Assembly (NCBI RefSeq): GCF_900156725.1
Contig: NZ_FTOI01000007.1
Location: 1 to 64,000, forward strand
Length of the DNA stretch: 64,000 nt
Reading direction: 5' to 3'
Origin: Kaistella chaponensis
GTDB lineage: Bacteria; Bacteroidota; Bacteroidia; Flavobacteriales; Weeksellaceae
Below, piece by piece: positions 55,478 to 63,981 of the stretch (its first letter is position 1; the number at the start of each line of letters is the position of its first letter). The position numbers and the translations under genes were made by a program. The notes under the pieces are model-generated. The model had not been told where the DNA came from. It ran no database searches and saw nothing but the letters and a program-made list of their open reading frames with translations.

Positions 55478-55504
55478 AAAAAATGCCTTTATTTAATAAA
55501 GGCA
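55478..55504 (-). terminator. terminator overlapping the end of the helix-turn-helix gene
   Basis: A perfect 10-bp stem (55484-55493 with 55495-55504) with a one-base centre is followed on the minus strand by a run of six T. The stop codon of the gene lies inside the stem. Confidence 0.8.
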
Positions 55505-55749
55505 CTATCGATAAAAGATTTACGATAAAAATATTTACCACCGATTTTGATGTACTCGATGACTCCTTGTTTCCGCAACCGGTGCAGGGTGCTGTCGCTG
55601 ATGTGGAACATTCTTTTCAGATCAGCGTTATCATAGTAGATGAGGTCGTTTTCTACCACCTTTTTCACATAGCCGAAAATCACTTGCAACATATCTAGAA
55701 TCTGCTGCGTGTATTCGCTGTTCATGGGGTTTTCTTCTGCTTTTTTCAT
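55489..55749 (-). CDS. small helix-turn-helix (excisionase-like) DNA-binding protein
   Basis: 86 residues (78 if the ATG at the ninth codon is used). The C-terminal half is a MerR/excisionase-type winged helix: YYDNADLKRMFHISDSTLHR, then LRKQGVIEYIKIGGKYFYRK. The N-terminal part (about 9-40) is a helical leader. Proteins of this kind in Bacteroidota accompany mobile elements or act as small regulators. No integrase or transposase is nearby. The phased repeats at 54958-55113 are the nearest candidate target sites. The stop codon sits in a terminator hairpin. Confidence 0.8.
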   Translation of the reverse strand: MKKAEENPMNSEYTQQILDMLQVIFGYVKKVVENDLIYYDNADLKRMFHISDSTLHRLRKQGVIEYIKIGGKYFYRKSFIDSAFIK

Positions 55750-57449
55750 AATTTTATGTGTTTTGTGTTGGATAAAAAATGAAGAAATCAGGATTCATTT
55801 GATCCCTTGTTTCACCCTGCAAGTTGCAAAATATTTGAGTAAAAAAAAAGGGTGTTTTCACGGATTTTTGCACCGTTAAATCACGGTATTTTTATCAAAT
55901 TGGTACCGTACAACACGCTCTTTTTACCGACCAATCACGGAGGGTCATCTTTTACCACAACATTCCGCCTTGAAAAAACGTACAAAGGCGCACCAATACC
56001 GCTTTTGATCGTTGACTTTCCCGTGTTCAGGCAACGGAATTTTAGACGACTGCTATTCAGCGAGCCTCCTTTTGCCTATGATTCAGGAAATAGAGCGGCG
56101 TGAAGTTCCAAGAGCATAGTGAAGCGCACCCTCGAAGCAGTGCAACATGGGTGTTTCTTCTTAGTTCTCGGATTGTTTTTTTATTTCAGCTTCGTTGAGT
56201 TCGCTTTTACAACCTATGACCACCGTTTCTTATTTGGTGGTGGTCTGCAATAAAAAAAGGGGAATGTTTCGGTTTCGGCAGATCATGAATTGTACATGAA
56301 GAAGGCATTGCGAAGTTGGCGATAGGTTGATTTCGACCGTACCCATCTTGGTGCTGATCATTTGATTTGAACCTTCTTACTGTCAAAAAAGTAAAAGCCC
56401 CTATCTCAAACTTAAAAAGAAGAATTCACGGGAGTTTTCTGGCTTCCTTACGAACCTTGCCTCCACTGCGAAAACAGCTTTCCTCTTCTTTCTTTTGGAA
56501 CAACTCCTCCACTTGTTCTTCCCATTTTTGGTAAGAGTATTTAAATTTCAACCATATAACCGATTTCAGGAACAAAAGATGCAATTCTAAGCACCCTTTC
56601 CGAACGAAAAGAAATGAACCTCTATTGGTTGCCAGCTGAAAAAATCCAACAAGGTTTCCCGAATGTTCTCGTGGTTCTATTTCCGGAATAATACCAGTCA
56701 ACGTGCAGTGAACCTGCGAAATCGGTCGTGGAAAGTACGGTGTATATTGCTTTAACAAAAAATGAATTGGCGAATTTAGATTCCTCCCAATTGCTGGAAA
56801 CTCCGATGCGCTTCCAACCTGATTCTGCTTTTTTGAATTGGTTGGTTGACTTCAAACGCAACGAATCCAACCAATAACGATACGGATTGCGTGGGGAAAA
56901 TAAGCGGGAATTGCTGCCTGTATTGGGAAGGAGTGCTGCGGTGGTAGGTGGGATTATTTCCCAATACAGAATCTAAAGAAGTCTGTACTGATGAGGGTTA
57001 AAAACGGCCAAGGTGTACAAAAGTAGTACAGCTATAACATGCTGCAACATCTTTTCAAAAATATTCTATCAAAGCTTTCGTCTACTATTTACTAAATGTT
57101 ATCAGGTTTTAATTACGTTTAAATTTAGAAATATCAATATAATATTTTGCCACCTGATTTTTGTACTTCATTGATAAGAATTAAAAAAATTATACCGCTA
57201 CAACTAAATTGCGAATATATTGTATTCGCGATTGGAAAAAACTTGTTAAAATTGATGAATAATTTCAGTCTGCATCTCATAAAAACCGCCGCAATTCTCC
57301 GAATCCAATTGCTTCAACTTCACTAACAGCACTACAATCAACGGATTTAAAGTGGTATTATTTATGGATGCTGATTTAGGTCCAATAGTAAGATGATGAT
57401 ACTATAATTTTCAAGCGAAGCGTAAAACAATAAAGCTTAACATCGCAAA
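55750..57449. other. 1.7-kb region without an intact gene
   Basis: No frame here has a recognisable domain. The longest (minus 56426-56758, 110 codons; minus 56622-56870; plus 55852-56103) overlap one another on different frames and have no promoter box. Base composition varies sharply, with GC-richer blocks among AT-rich ones, as if pieces of decayed genes were joined. A possible coding relic lies at 57246-57383. A GACCACC/GGTGGTC inverted repeat occurs near 56217-56250. Confidence 0.5.
57246..57383 (-). pseudogene. possible C-terminal gene relic
   Basis: A minus-strand frame of about 45 codons with coding-like composition runs to a stop at 57246-57248; it includes LNPLIVVLLVKLKQLDSENC and GGFYEMQTEIIHQF. 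Stops interrupt the same frame upstream and no start fits. The family is not recognised. Confidence 0.3.
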
Positions 57450-58145
57450 TTAGATAGTTTTAAAAGTATCAGATCTATCTAAACTGGAAAAAACCAAATC
57501 ATTTAGAAATTCAACGATTTCAGTCTCTTTATTTCTTTTGCTGAAATCGGTCAGTGAGGAAAGATTGTGCATGAAGAAGTTTTGAAAATGCGCTATTTCT
57601 ACGATCGTAGAAGCCAATGATCTAGGAAATTTGTAATTTGGATTATAGGCTAATATCACATTACCGATTAACGTGCATAAATCTTTATAAGGCTGAAAAA
57701 ACTCTAATTTATTATCTTCCGCCACTTGTTTTGTTAAATAAGCTTTGGAACCTTCTGCCACTATTACAGGATGAAGAAGACTTTCATCTATATAACTTGT
57801 TTGCTTGTCATCTTCAATAGGAGATGTTAACAGGCTTATTATTTTTTGTAATTTAACTTTATGGTCTTTGATGTTATTCGTCTGGAAATTGATCTGAAAT
57901 TCGATCCATCCAAAATACCAGGCGGTAATATAAATTAATAATTTATGCTTGTTCTCAAAATAGCGATAAATACCCGCCTCTGTTGAACTAATTTCTTCGG
58001 CGAGTTTTTTAAAAGTAAAAGCTTCGAATCCTAACTTATAAATAAGTTCTACACTGTGTTTCAGAATTTTTCTTCCCAAATCCGTGTCTTCAGGATTACG
58101 AAGATATAAGCCTTCGTTCATTTTTATTTTGAACTGGTATTCCAT
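57450..58145 (-). CDS. TetR/AcrR family transcriptional regulator
   Basis: 231 residues. The N-terminal helix-turn-helix (about 24-75) contains LGFEAFTFKKLAEEISSTEA and GIYRYFENKHKLLIYI, the TetR recognition motif. The C-terminal part (about 80-231) is a helical ligand-binding domain without recognisable ligand class. It is divergent from the dedA-zinc ribbon-terC genes, whose promoter carries inverted repeats that could be its operator. Confidence 0.92.
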   Translation of the reverse strand: MEYQFKIKMNEGLYLRNPEDTDLGRKILKHSVELIYKLGFEAFTFKKLAEEISSTEAGIYRYFENKHKLLIYITAWYFGWIEFQINFQTNNIKDHKVKLQKIISLLTSPIEDDKQTSYIDESLLHPVIVAEGSKAYLTKQVAEDNKLEFFQPYKDLCTLIGNVILAYNPNYKFPRSLASTIVEIAHFQNFFMHNLSSLTDFSKRNKETEIVEFLNDLVFSSLDRSDTFKTI

Positions 58146-58229
58146 AAGTATTAATTCTTTCCTGAAAAAGTTTCAACAAATCTACCAAAAAAAACTTTAC
58201 TTTTTTTTATGATAGTATTACTTCTATTT

Positions 58230-58248
58230 AAAATAGTTTAACTACTTT
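58230..58248. promoter_or_regulatory. candidate TetR operator over the dedA promoter
   Basis: AAAATAGTT and AACTACTTT (58230-58238 and 58240-58248) form an inverted repeat with one mismatch around one central base, overlapping the -7 box at 58243-58250. A second, perfect inverted repeat CTATTT/AAATAG (58224-58236) overlaps it. TetR operators are palindromes of this size. Confidence 0.45.
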
Positions 58249-58250
58249 TG
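58243..58250 (+). promoter_or_regulatory. -7 box before the dedA-like gene
   Basis: TACTTTTG matches TAnnTTTG and ends 24 bases before the ATG at 58275. The proposed operator overlaps it. Confidence 0.5.
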
Positions 58251-58274
58251 CCAAGAATTAAAAAACTACTGCAA

Positions 58275-58934
58275 ATGGATTTTATATTAGAATCCCTTCA
58301 ATATCTTTTAGACCCGGATTGGATCATGAAAAATGGCGGACTTTATTTAGTTCTGCTGATCTTATTTATTGAAACAGGAATTATCATTGGTTTTTTTCTA
58401 CCAGGAGATCCTCTTTTGTTTGTGTCCGGAATGGTCATCGCTTCTGCCAATGAAACGCCATACCCTTTTGAGACGCAAATTTTCAATCTTTTATTTTGGA
58501 TGGTATTATTTACAGGTTCAACAATTTTAGGAAACTTTTTCGGCTATTGGTTTGGATATAAATTCAAACACGTCGTCAATAGAAAAGAAGATACTTGGTT
58601 TTTGAAACGTAAACACATTCAAACGGCGCACGATTTCTATGAAAAAAGAGGAGGCTTTGCTATTGCTATTGCTCGTTTCTTACCAATCGTAAGAACTTTT
58701 GCTCCAATAATCGCCGGCACAGTGGAAATGAACTTTAAAAAGTTTGCGATGTACAATGTCGTTGGTGCAATTGTTTGGGTTGTAAGCATCACCTCATTGG
58801 GTTACATTTTAGGTGATATTCCGTGGGTTAAAAATAATTTAGAATATATATTAATAGCTCTGGTTTTATTGGTTACAGCTCCAGTGATCATAAAACTAAT
58901 GACTAAAAAAGAAAATACAAATCAAACAATTTAA
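58275..58934 (+). CDS. DedA family inner-membrane protein
   Basis: 219 residues from the ATG at 58275; a TTG start nine codons earlier overlaps the -7 box and is rejected. Family motifs: GIIIGFFLPGDPLLFVSGMV near residue 40, GNFFGYWFGYK, and FLPIVRTFAPIIAGTVEMNF. Several membrane helices. DedA proteins act in membrane lipid scrambling or transport and envelope stress tolerance in other bacteria. The next gene begins 16 bases after the stop, so it is in an operon with the zinc-ribbon and TerC genes. Confidence 0.93.
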   Translation: MDFILESLQYLLDPDWIMKNGGLYLVLLILFIETGIIIGFFLPGDPLLFVSGMVIASANETPYPFETQIFNLLFWMVLFTGSTILGNFFGYWFGYKFKHVVNRKEDTWFLKRKHIQTAHDFYEKRGGFAIAIARFLPIVRTFAPIIAGTVEMNFKKFAMYNVVGAIVWVVSITSLGYILGDIPWVKNNLEYILIALVLLVTAPVIIKLMTKKENTNQTI

Positions 58935-58950
58935 TAAAAAATAGAAAATT

Positions 58951-59235
58951 ATGAAATGTCCAAATTGTAATGTTGCCTTAACAATGGCAGACCGTAACGG
59001 AATCGAAATTGATTATTGCCCGGATTGTCGCGGAGTTTGGCTTGACCGCGGTGAACTCGATAAAATTATCGAACGCTCCGTTCAGCAACCACCGGTTCAG
59101 CAACCCCCAATTCCCCAGCGAAGTAATTACCCGAATCAAGAAAGATATTATTCCGATAAGGACAAATATTATTCTGACAAGGACAGATATTATAAGAAGA
59201 AAAAGGGACTTTTAGGTGATCTATTTGATTTTTAA
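58951..59235 (+). CDS. TFIIB-type zinc-ribbon protein
   Basis: 94 residues. The N-terminus MKCPNCNVAL and DYCPDCRGVWLDRGELDKII give the four zinc ligands C3, C6, C23 and C26 of the zf-TFIIB family. The tail is proline/glutamine-rich (PPVQQPPIPQ) and then has a tyrosine- and lysine-rich repeat (YYSDKDKYYSDKDRYY). It probably binds nucleic acid or protein; the function is unknown. It lies between a DedA and a TerC gene in one operon. Confidence 0.88.
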   Translation: MKCPNCNVALTMADRNGIEIDYCPDCRGVWLDRGELDKIIERSVQQPPVQQPPIPQRSNYPNQERYYSDKDKYYSDKDRYYKKKKGLLGDLFDF

Positions 59236-59266
59236 AAAATTAGAACACCATTTTAATCGATAACTT

Positions 59267-60211
59267 ATGATAGTTTGGATAGTATTTATTGCAGTAGTAA
59301 TTTTTGCATTGATTTTAGATTTAGGGGTATTCAACCGAAAACCTCACGAAATAAAAACAAAAGAGGCGGCCATTTGGACCAGTGTCTGGGTAACCTGTGC
59401 TTTGCTTTTTTCCGGAGTAGTCTATCTTTCCTTTGAGAATGATTGGATCGAGAACCCAACGAACCTCACCCCAACAAATGCAGTCTTAAAATTTGTTACC
59501 GGCTATTTAATCGAACTCTCTTTGAGTGTTGACAACATCTTTATTATTGCACTCATCTTTTCGTCTTTTGCGATTCCTAAAAAGTATCAGCATGAAGTAC
59601 TTTTTTACGGAGTATTAGGCGCAATCGTTTTCAGAGCCATAATGATCGTTTTTGGCGTAGCACTCATTACAGAATTTAGTTGGATGATCTATGTTTTTGG
59701 CGTATTCTTGATCTTAACTGCGCTAAAACTGCTGTTCAGTCACAACGAACAAAAAGACCCACATGATTTTAAGATCTATAAGTGGATCGCTAAGGTTTAT
59801 CCGGTTACAACAACGATTGAAGGCGATAAATTTTTCGTAATAAAAAATGGTGTAAAGTATGCTACGCCGTTATTTGTAGCACTGATCATCATAGAATTGA
59901 CGGATGTATTTTTTGCTATAGACAGCATTCCTGCGATATTGGCAATTACCGCGGATCCGTTTATCGTTTTCACCTCTAATATTCTGGCGATAATGGGATT
60001 ACGGTCGATGTACTTTTTAGTTGTGGGTATGTTGGATAAATTCAAATACATCAATTATAGTTTGGTGGTGATTCTGGCCTTCGTTGGAGTAAAAATGATC
60101 ATTTCTCATCATGTAGAAATCCCTGAATGGTTGTCACTTGGCGTAATCGTATTGTCACTCGCTGGAGGAATGTTGGCTTCTAAATTAATAAAAGACCCCA
60201 AAATTGAATAA
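59267..60211 (+). CDS. TerC/Alx family membrane protein
   Basis: 314 residues with about eight to nine membrane segments. The family hallmark ELSLSVDNIFIIALIFSSF is at about 82-100 and IIELTDVFFAIDSIPAI at about 207-223; the conserved acidic residues in these helices suggest metal-ion (manganese-type) transport. Relatives (TerC, Alx, MeeF/MeeY) are linked to tellurite resistance or metal export. Co-directional with the zinc-ribbon gene, 31 bases away. A structured RNA-like element follows (60240-60304). Confidence 0.93.
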   Translation: MIVWIVFIAVVIFALILDLGVFNRKPHEIKTKEAAIWTSVWVTCALLFSGVVYLSFENDWIENPTNLTPTNAVLKFVTGYLIELSLSVDNIFIIALIFSSFAIPKKYQHEVLFYGVLGAIVFRAIMIVFGVALITEFSWMIYVFGVFLILTALKLLFSHNEQKDPHDFKIYKWIAKVYPVTTTIEGDKFFVIKNGVKYATPLFVALIIIELTDVFFAIDSIPAILAITADPFIVFTSNILAIMGLRSMYFLVVGMLDKFKYINYSLVVILAFVGVKMIISHHVEIPEWLSLGVIVLSLAGGMLASKLIKDPKIE

Positions 60212-60239
60212 GAAACCGTCTTTAACCTTTTAAATCTGA

Positions 60240-60304
60240 TGCGGGATCTATTTCTAAATTTAGAAAATGAGATCTATTCTAATTCTCAACTCAACGATCC
60301 CGCA
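60240..60304 (+). other. possible structured RNA element (three-way junction)
   Basis: A 9-bp outer stem, TGCGGGATC (60240-60248) with GATCCCGCA (60296-60304), encloses two smaller hairpins: a perfect 16-base palindrome (60251-60266) and TGAGA/TCTCA (60268-60272 with 60284-60288). It lies in the terC 3' untranslated region, upstream of the padR promoter. It may be a terminator-like or processed RNA structure; no T run follows it. Confidence 0.5.
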
Positions 60305-60360
60305 GAACAGTTAACTAAAATTTAAGCGATACACCTCAATTTTAAACTATCTTGAAATTT

Positions 60361-60392
60361 TTTGCCTAAATAAAATAATATTATTACATTTG
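60361..60392 (+). promoter_or_regulatory. full Bacteroidota promoter of the padR gene
   Basis: TTTG (60361-60364), a 20-base spacer, then TACATTTG (60385-60392): the best match in the window to the TTTG-N19/20-TAnnTTTG consensus. The start codon follows 35 bases later. Confidence 0.75.
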
Positions 60393-60414
60393 TACTATAC
60401 AAGTTGTTTAATAC
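60392..60414. promoter_or_regulatory. candidate PadR operator at the padR start site
   Basis: GTACTATACAA (60392-60402), a central G and TTGTTTAATAC (60404-60414) form an inverted repeat with 9 of 11 matches. It lies at the expected transcription start, immediately downstream of the -7 box, where binding of the PadR product would block transcription. Confidence 0.5.
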
Positions 60415-60427
60415 AATTTAAATAATA

Positions 60428-60802
60428 ATGAAGAGTTCCGACAACCTAGATGAATTATTGCTTTCTTGGGAAAACACCTACAAAAAAGGGCAATTAACCC
60501 TCTGGATTTTTATGGCGCTTCAAGAAAACAAAAAGTACGTCGACGAAATTAAAAGTTTTATTGAAAAGAAATCGAACGGAACAATTAGTTGTGAAGAACA
60601 AAGTCTATACAGAGCATTAAGAAAATACGAACACATCAAGGTTCTTACTCACGACTTAAAGGAAGGAAATAAAGGTCCCGAGAGGAAATACTACTATATG
60701 ACAGATCTTGGTCAAGTACTTTTCAATGAATTTGTCGATAGAAATATAAAATTATTCTACTCTACTGAAATCAAAAACATTTTAAAATTAGAAGAACAAT
60801 GA
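60428..60802 (+). CDS. PadR family transcriptional regulator
   Basis: 124 residues with a PadR winged helix: LLSWENTYKKGQLTLWIFMA at the start, SLYRALRKYEHIKVLTHDLK as recognition helix and wing, and PERKYYYMTDLGQVLFNEF, the conserved PadR motif. It probably represses its own operon, since a candidate operator overlaps its start site. The downstream gene overlaps it by four bases (ATGA). Confidence 0.88.
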   Translation: MKSSDNLDELLLSWENTYKKGQLTLWIFMALQENKKYVDEIKSFIEKKSNGTISCEEQSLYRALRKYEHIKVLTHDLKEGNKGPERKYYYMTDLGQVLFNEFVDRNIKLFYSTEIKNILKLEEQ

Positions 60803-61218
60803 AAACAATTACACCGTATTTATTAAAATTTGCATTAACTGCAACTGTATTAACCATAATTTTCAGATACTTTTTAAGCTATGGAATAGATGACCAATCC
60901 GGAATTATTATTGGTGTTTCGGCAGCAACTTATGGTCTTCTAATGTTCGCTTCAGGTTGGTATTTCGGACAAAAAGATGGAGAATATTTACCAATATATG
61001 ACGTTGGTTTTAGGTTTCATCTAACAACTTATTTAATACATAATGGAATATCGCTTTTATGGATCGGTCTTGGTTTCGGGTCTAAATATGAGAATTTAAA
61101 CGTATCCATCATGGTTGCAGTTTATTGGGGAATACTTCTTTTATTACATTCTGTTTTCTTCTTACGAGCAAATAAAAACTCGATAAACAATCTCGATAAA
61201 GAAGATCTTTTTGAATAA
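60799..61218 (+). CDS. small four-helix membrane protein, PadR partner
   Basis: 139 residues with about four membrane segments (roughly 8-28, 34-52, 78-95 and 102-122) and a charged C-terminal tail. The start overlaps the padR stop by four bases, so it is translationally coupled to the regulator. PadR regulators often control a coupled membrane protein. I recognise no named family and no transport motif. Confidence 0.8.
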   Translation: MKTITPYLLKFALTATVLTIIFRYFLSYGIDDQSGIIIGVSAATYGLLMFASGWYFGQKDGEYLPIYDVGFRFHLTTYLIHNGISLLWIGLGFGSKYENLNVSIMVAVYWGILLLLHSVFFLRANKNSINNLDKEDLFE

Positions 61219-61428
61219 AAGATTTTCATTAACAAAACATTATCCAAACGAGTAGAAATTTACCTCGAAGATGCGCGATTAATTAAGTTATAGCAATAGA
61301 AACATTTCGTATTTTCAGTCCTTCTGCAGAAAAACCAAACCATTAATAATGATCGTTTATTTTCAGTTAGTTACCGAATTATTAAAATTCTTTAATTCCA
61401 GAAGATGGATTTTTAGAGAGATCTAGTA
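61219..61428. other. intergenic region between convergent genes
   Basis: Two hundred ten bases between the convergent padR partner and the TVP38-type gene. I see no gene, strong hairpin or promoter box. Confidence 0.5.
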
Positions 61429-62127
61429 TTATTGTTTAGACTTCCTTTTCTTATCCCACCAAATATAGCCTCCGAAAATAATTAAACTCGCTATGGAACC
61501 ATAAAGCAATCCCGTCTTTAGGGAATCTGTGTTTTGTCCGGTAATGGCGATCAGTAAAATTAAAGGTGTAATTCCCACGGCGGTTGCACTGATAAATTTC
61601 CAGTAATTCATTTTGAGAATGCCCGCAACGAAACTAATGGCATCGTTTGATAAAAACGGATTGATCCGAGTGATGACTACCGCCCAAAATCCGTATTCTT
61701 GAATAAATGTTGTAATTTTTTTGGTGGTTTTTTCACCTAATAAATGCTCAATAAAAGACAATCCTAAATACTTTCCGATTGCATAACCCACAGATGAAGC
61801 AATAATCACGGCAGTAAAATTAATGATGCTTCCCCAAAAAGGTCCGTATGCAAGTGTGGAAACGATCATCAAAAGAATGGTAGGAATTACTAGCAAAAAC
61901 ATTTGTACGATCATTGCCACAACGATCACGACCGGTCCGAACCAGCCAAAATCTTCCACCCATTTTTTTACCCGCGCTTCGTCATCACTGGTAAGTACAC
62001 TCCAGGCTTCATTGAAGAAATCATTTACGGGCGGAACTGCAAAATAACAGATGACCAAAATTGCGACTAAAAGCAGAGACAAATAAAGAGGCAGTTTACT
62101 TTTCTTTGGGGAAGAACTTTTATTCAT
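61429..62127 (-). CDS. TVP38/TMEM64 family membrane protein
   Basis: 232 residues with a signal-like first helix and a VTT/SNARE-associated domain: WFGPVVIVVAMIVQMFLLVI, PTILLMIVSTLAYGPFWGS and ARINPFLSNDAISFVAG-type segments (here TRINPFLSNDAISFVAGIL). Related to DedA; thought to act in membrane lipid handling. It lies 65 bases downstream of the PepSY-like gene in the same direction. Confidence 0.93.
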   Translation of the reverse strand: MNKSSSPKKSKLPLYLSLLLVAILVICYFAVPPVNDFFNEAWSVLTSDDEARVKKWVEDFGWFGPVVIVVAMIVQMFLLVIPTILLMIVSTLAYGPFWGSIINFTAVIIASSVGYAIGKYLGLSFIEHLLGEKTTKKITTFIQEYGFWAVVITRINPFLSNDAISFVAGILKMNYWKFISATAVGITPLILLIAITGQNTDSLKTGLLYGSIASLIIFGGYIWWDKKRKSKQ

Positions 62128-62192
62128 TATGCTTCATATCATTACAATTTCAGAATGTTGACGTAGTATTTTTTTAAGAATTAATGGTTAAT

Positions 62193-62639
62193 TTAATTCC
62201 AATACTTAATGTTAGACAATTCTTTTCCACTGCTGTCCAGAACCAGTTTTGTATCGGTAAAAAAACCTTCCAGTTCTATTTGAAAATATTTGGAATTTCC
62301 ATCCACTATGTATTCCGCATCATCCCATTTTCCTTTGGGGTGATTTTGTGCAAGAAATGCTCTAATACCTTGCGGTACGGCAGTTCCATCAATTCTGCGT
62401 TTGTGTTTTAATAGATTTCCGGAACTATCCAAAAGCGCATCGTGATCCACGTTATCTACTTCGAAACTGGCTTCATAAGTTTCATTTGCAAACTCCCACT
62501 CCACATTTTTTGCCTGAACAAATTTGCTTTTGAAAGTATTTTCTACGATCGAGGGAACTTCTGAAGTTGTAATATCATTTTCACAGGAAACGAAACTTAA
62601 TGATAGTACAAGTGCTATTAAATAAGGTAATTTAGACAT
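62193..62639 (-). CDS. PepSY-like lipoprotein
   Basis: 148 residues. A lipoprotein signal peptide ends at the lipobox FVSC with C19. Two PepSY-like repeats follow: VENTFKSKFVQAKNVEWEFA with YEASFEVDNVDHDALLDSSG, and AFLAQNHPKGKWDDAEYIVD with FQIELEGFFTDTKLVLDSSG. This is the PepSY-like family common in Bacteroidota. It should sit in the periplasm or outer membrane; such proteins may inhibit peptidases or sense small ligands. It lies 73 bases downstream of the histidine kinase and may be regulated by it. Confidence 0.85.
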   Translation of the reverse strand: MSKLPYLIALVLSLSFVSCENDITTSEVPSIVENTFKSKFVQAKNVEWEFANETYEASFEVDNVDHDALLDSSGNLLKHKRRIDGTAVPQGIRAFLAQNHPKGKWDDAEYIVDGNSKYFQIELEGFFTDTKLVLDSSGKELSNIKYWN

Positions 62640-62712
62640 ATTTTTAAATTATTTAATGCAAAGATGCGAGGCAAAACTGTAAGAATTTGGGAAAAATTTT
62701 AAAATGCAGGAT

Positions 62713-63981
62713 TTAATTAAACTCAACCGTAAAATAATGCTGTCCATTTTGAAAATGATATTCCAAAGTAAACCCAAATTTTTCCGCAATACTTTTGGCA
62801 ATGGAAAGTCCCAAACCGGTAGAATTTGGATTATTTCCTATTTTTTGGAACCGTTCAAAGATATCTTCGTTTTGTAAGGAATCACTTTGCGAATAGTTGC
62901 TGATCACAAAATCTTTATCGCTCAGTTTCATTGAGATTTCGCTGCCAGATTGCCCGTGAGCGATGCTGTTTTTAATCAGGTTTGAAAATAAAATATAGAT
63001 TAAATCCGGATTAGCATTTTTAACAGTTCTGTGTTCTGCATCAAAATTGATCTTTTGATTTTTATGATGAAGCATTTCAGAAAAATCTGAAATATTTTTT
63101 TCTATCACAACTTGTAGATGTACCTCTTCACGCATTTGAAACTGATCGTTTTCAATTTTTGATATCAGCAAAAGGGAACGGTTCAACCTTGTTAATCTTT
63201 CCAGATTTTCCAAAGTCTGTTGCAATTGTTCCGCCTGTGCTTCGGTTAATGTTTCATCTTCAAATAAAAGTTCCAGTTTATTGATCGCAATAGCCAATGG
63301 TGTTTGCAGTTCGTGACTGGCATTTTCTATAAACTGTTTTTGATTGGAATAACTTTGCTGCGTTCTGTTTAACAGTTTTTCAATACTTTTATTTAACAAA
63401 GAAAATTCTTCAATATTCGTCGCTTTATAATGAATGGGTTCATTCTTTTCGAGTTGATACCCTTTTAATTGATCTAAAATTCTATAAAAAGGTTGCCATA
63501 CTTTTCGCAGAAACAAATTATTTAAAAGCAAAATACTGAGAACCAGAGCCGCATATAAAATTAGAGTGTATTTAAGTAAATTATGAATTTGATCATCTTC
63601 CTCTACCATTGAGGTGACGATGGATATTTTGTAATAATCGTCATTTTTTTTAAAGACACTTTCCAGCAAACGAACGGGCTCATGATCTTTTTCATTGACC
63701 ATATACATCACCGAATCTTTGTAAGTATCTTTAAAACCACGATAGTCATTGTGGTCTACCTGTTTTATCGTGAATAAATATTCGTCATATTGTGGTTTGT
63801 CTAAAAGTGATAGATCCTCGTTTGCACGGGCGATCAAAACCATTTTGCGGTGCTCCAAACCATCATCAATACTATCATAGATCTCATTGAACATGGCGTA
63901 ATAAAAAACTACTGCCCAAATGGAAAGTAATCCCAAAAGCATAACAGAAAAATAGGTAGAAGTGTAATTAAGAAGTTTCAC
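62713..63981 (-). CDS. sensor histidine kinase
   Basis: 422 residues, starting with GTG at 63981. Two membrane segments (about 11-31 and 138-156) flank a periplasmic sensor region of about 105 residues. The HisKA box is FIENASHELQTPLAI with phospho-acceptor H223, and the ATPase domain shows LIKNSIAHGQSG and STGLGLSIAKSIAEKFG. It phosphorylates the response regulator encoded just upstream, with which its start overlaps by four bases (GTGA). Targets are unknown; the PepSY-like gene is the nearest candidate. Confidence 0.95.
   Translation of the reverse strand: MKLLNYTSTYFSVMLLGLLSIWAVVFYYAMFNEIYDSIDDGLEHRKMVLIARANEDLSLLDKPQYDEYLFTIKQVDHNDYRGFKDTYKDSVMYMVNEKDHEPVRLLESVFKKNDDYYKISIVTSMVEEDDQIHNLLKYTLILYAALVLSILLLNNLFLRKVWQPFYRILDQLKGYQLEKNEPIHYKATNIEEFSLLNKSIEKLLNRTQQSYSNQKQFIENASHELQTPLAIAINKLELLFEDETLTEAQAEQLQQTLENLERLTRLNRSLLLISKIENDQFQMREEVHLQVVIEKNISDFSEMLHHKNQKINFDAEHRTVKNANPDLIYILFSNLIKNSIAHGQSGSEISMKLSDKDFVISNYSQSDSLQNEDIFERFQKIGNNPNSTGLGLSIAKSIAEKFGFTLEYHFQNGQHYFTVEFN

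Larger units (their letters stand above)
54887..55488. other. gene-free region with phased repeats
   Basis: About 600 bases between the DUF6266 gene and the helix-turn-helix gene. It contains two phased repeat arrays (54958-54997 and 55022-55113). Further right, GCGGGAAG-like motifs recur (TTGGCGGGAAG at 55381 and 55395, related copies near 55431 and 55462). Frames of 78-103 codons here run through the repeats and look like shadows. Confidence 0.6.

Noticed and set aside
55852-56103. 83-codon plus-strand frame
   Set aside because: No start signal, no recognisable domain and no conserved-looking motif.
56426-56964. Three overlapping minus-strand frames (62-110 codons)
   Set aside because: They overlap one another in different frames, none has recognisable features and composition looks random.
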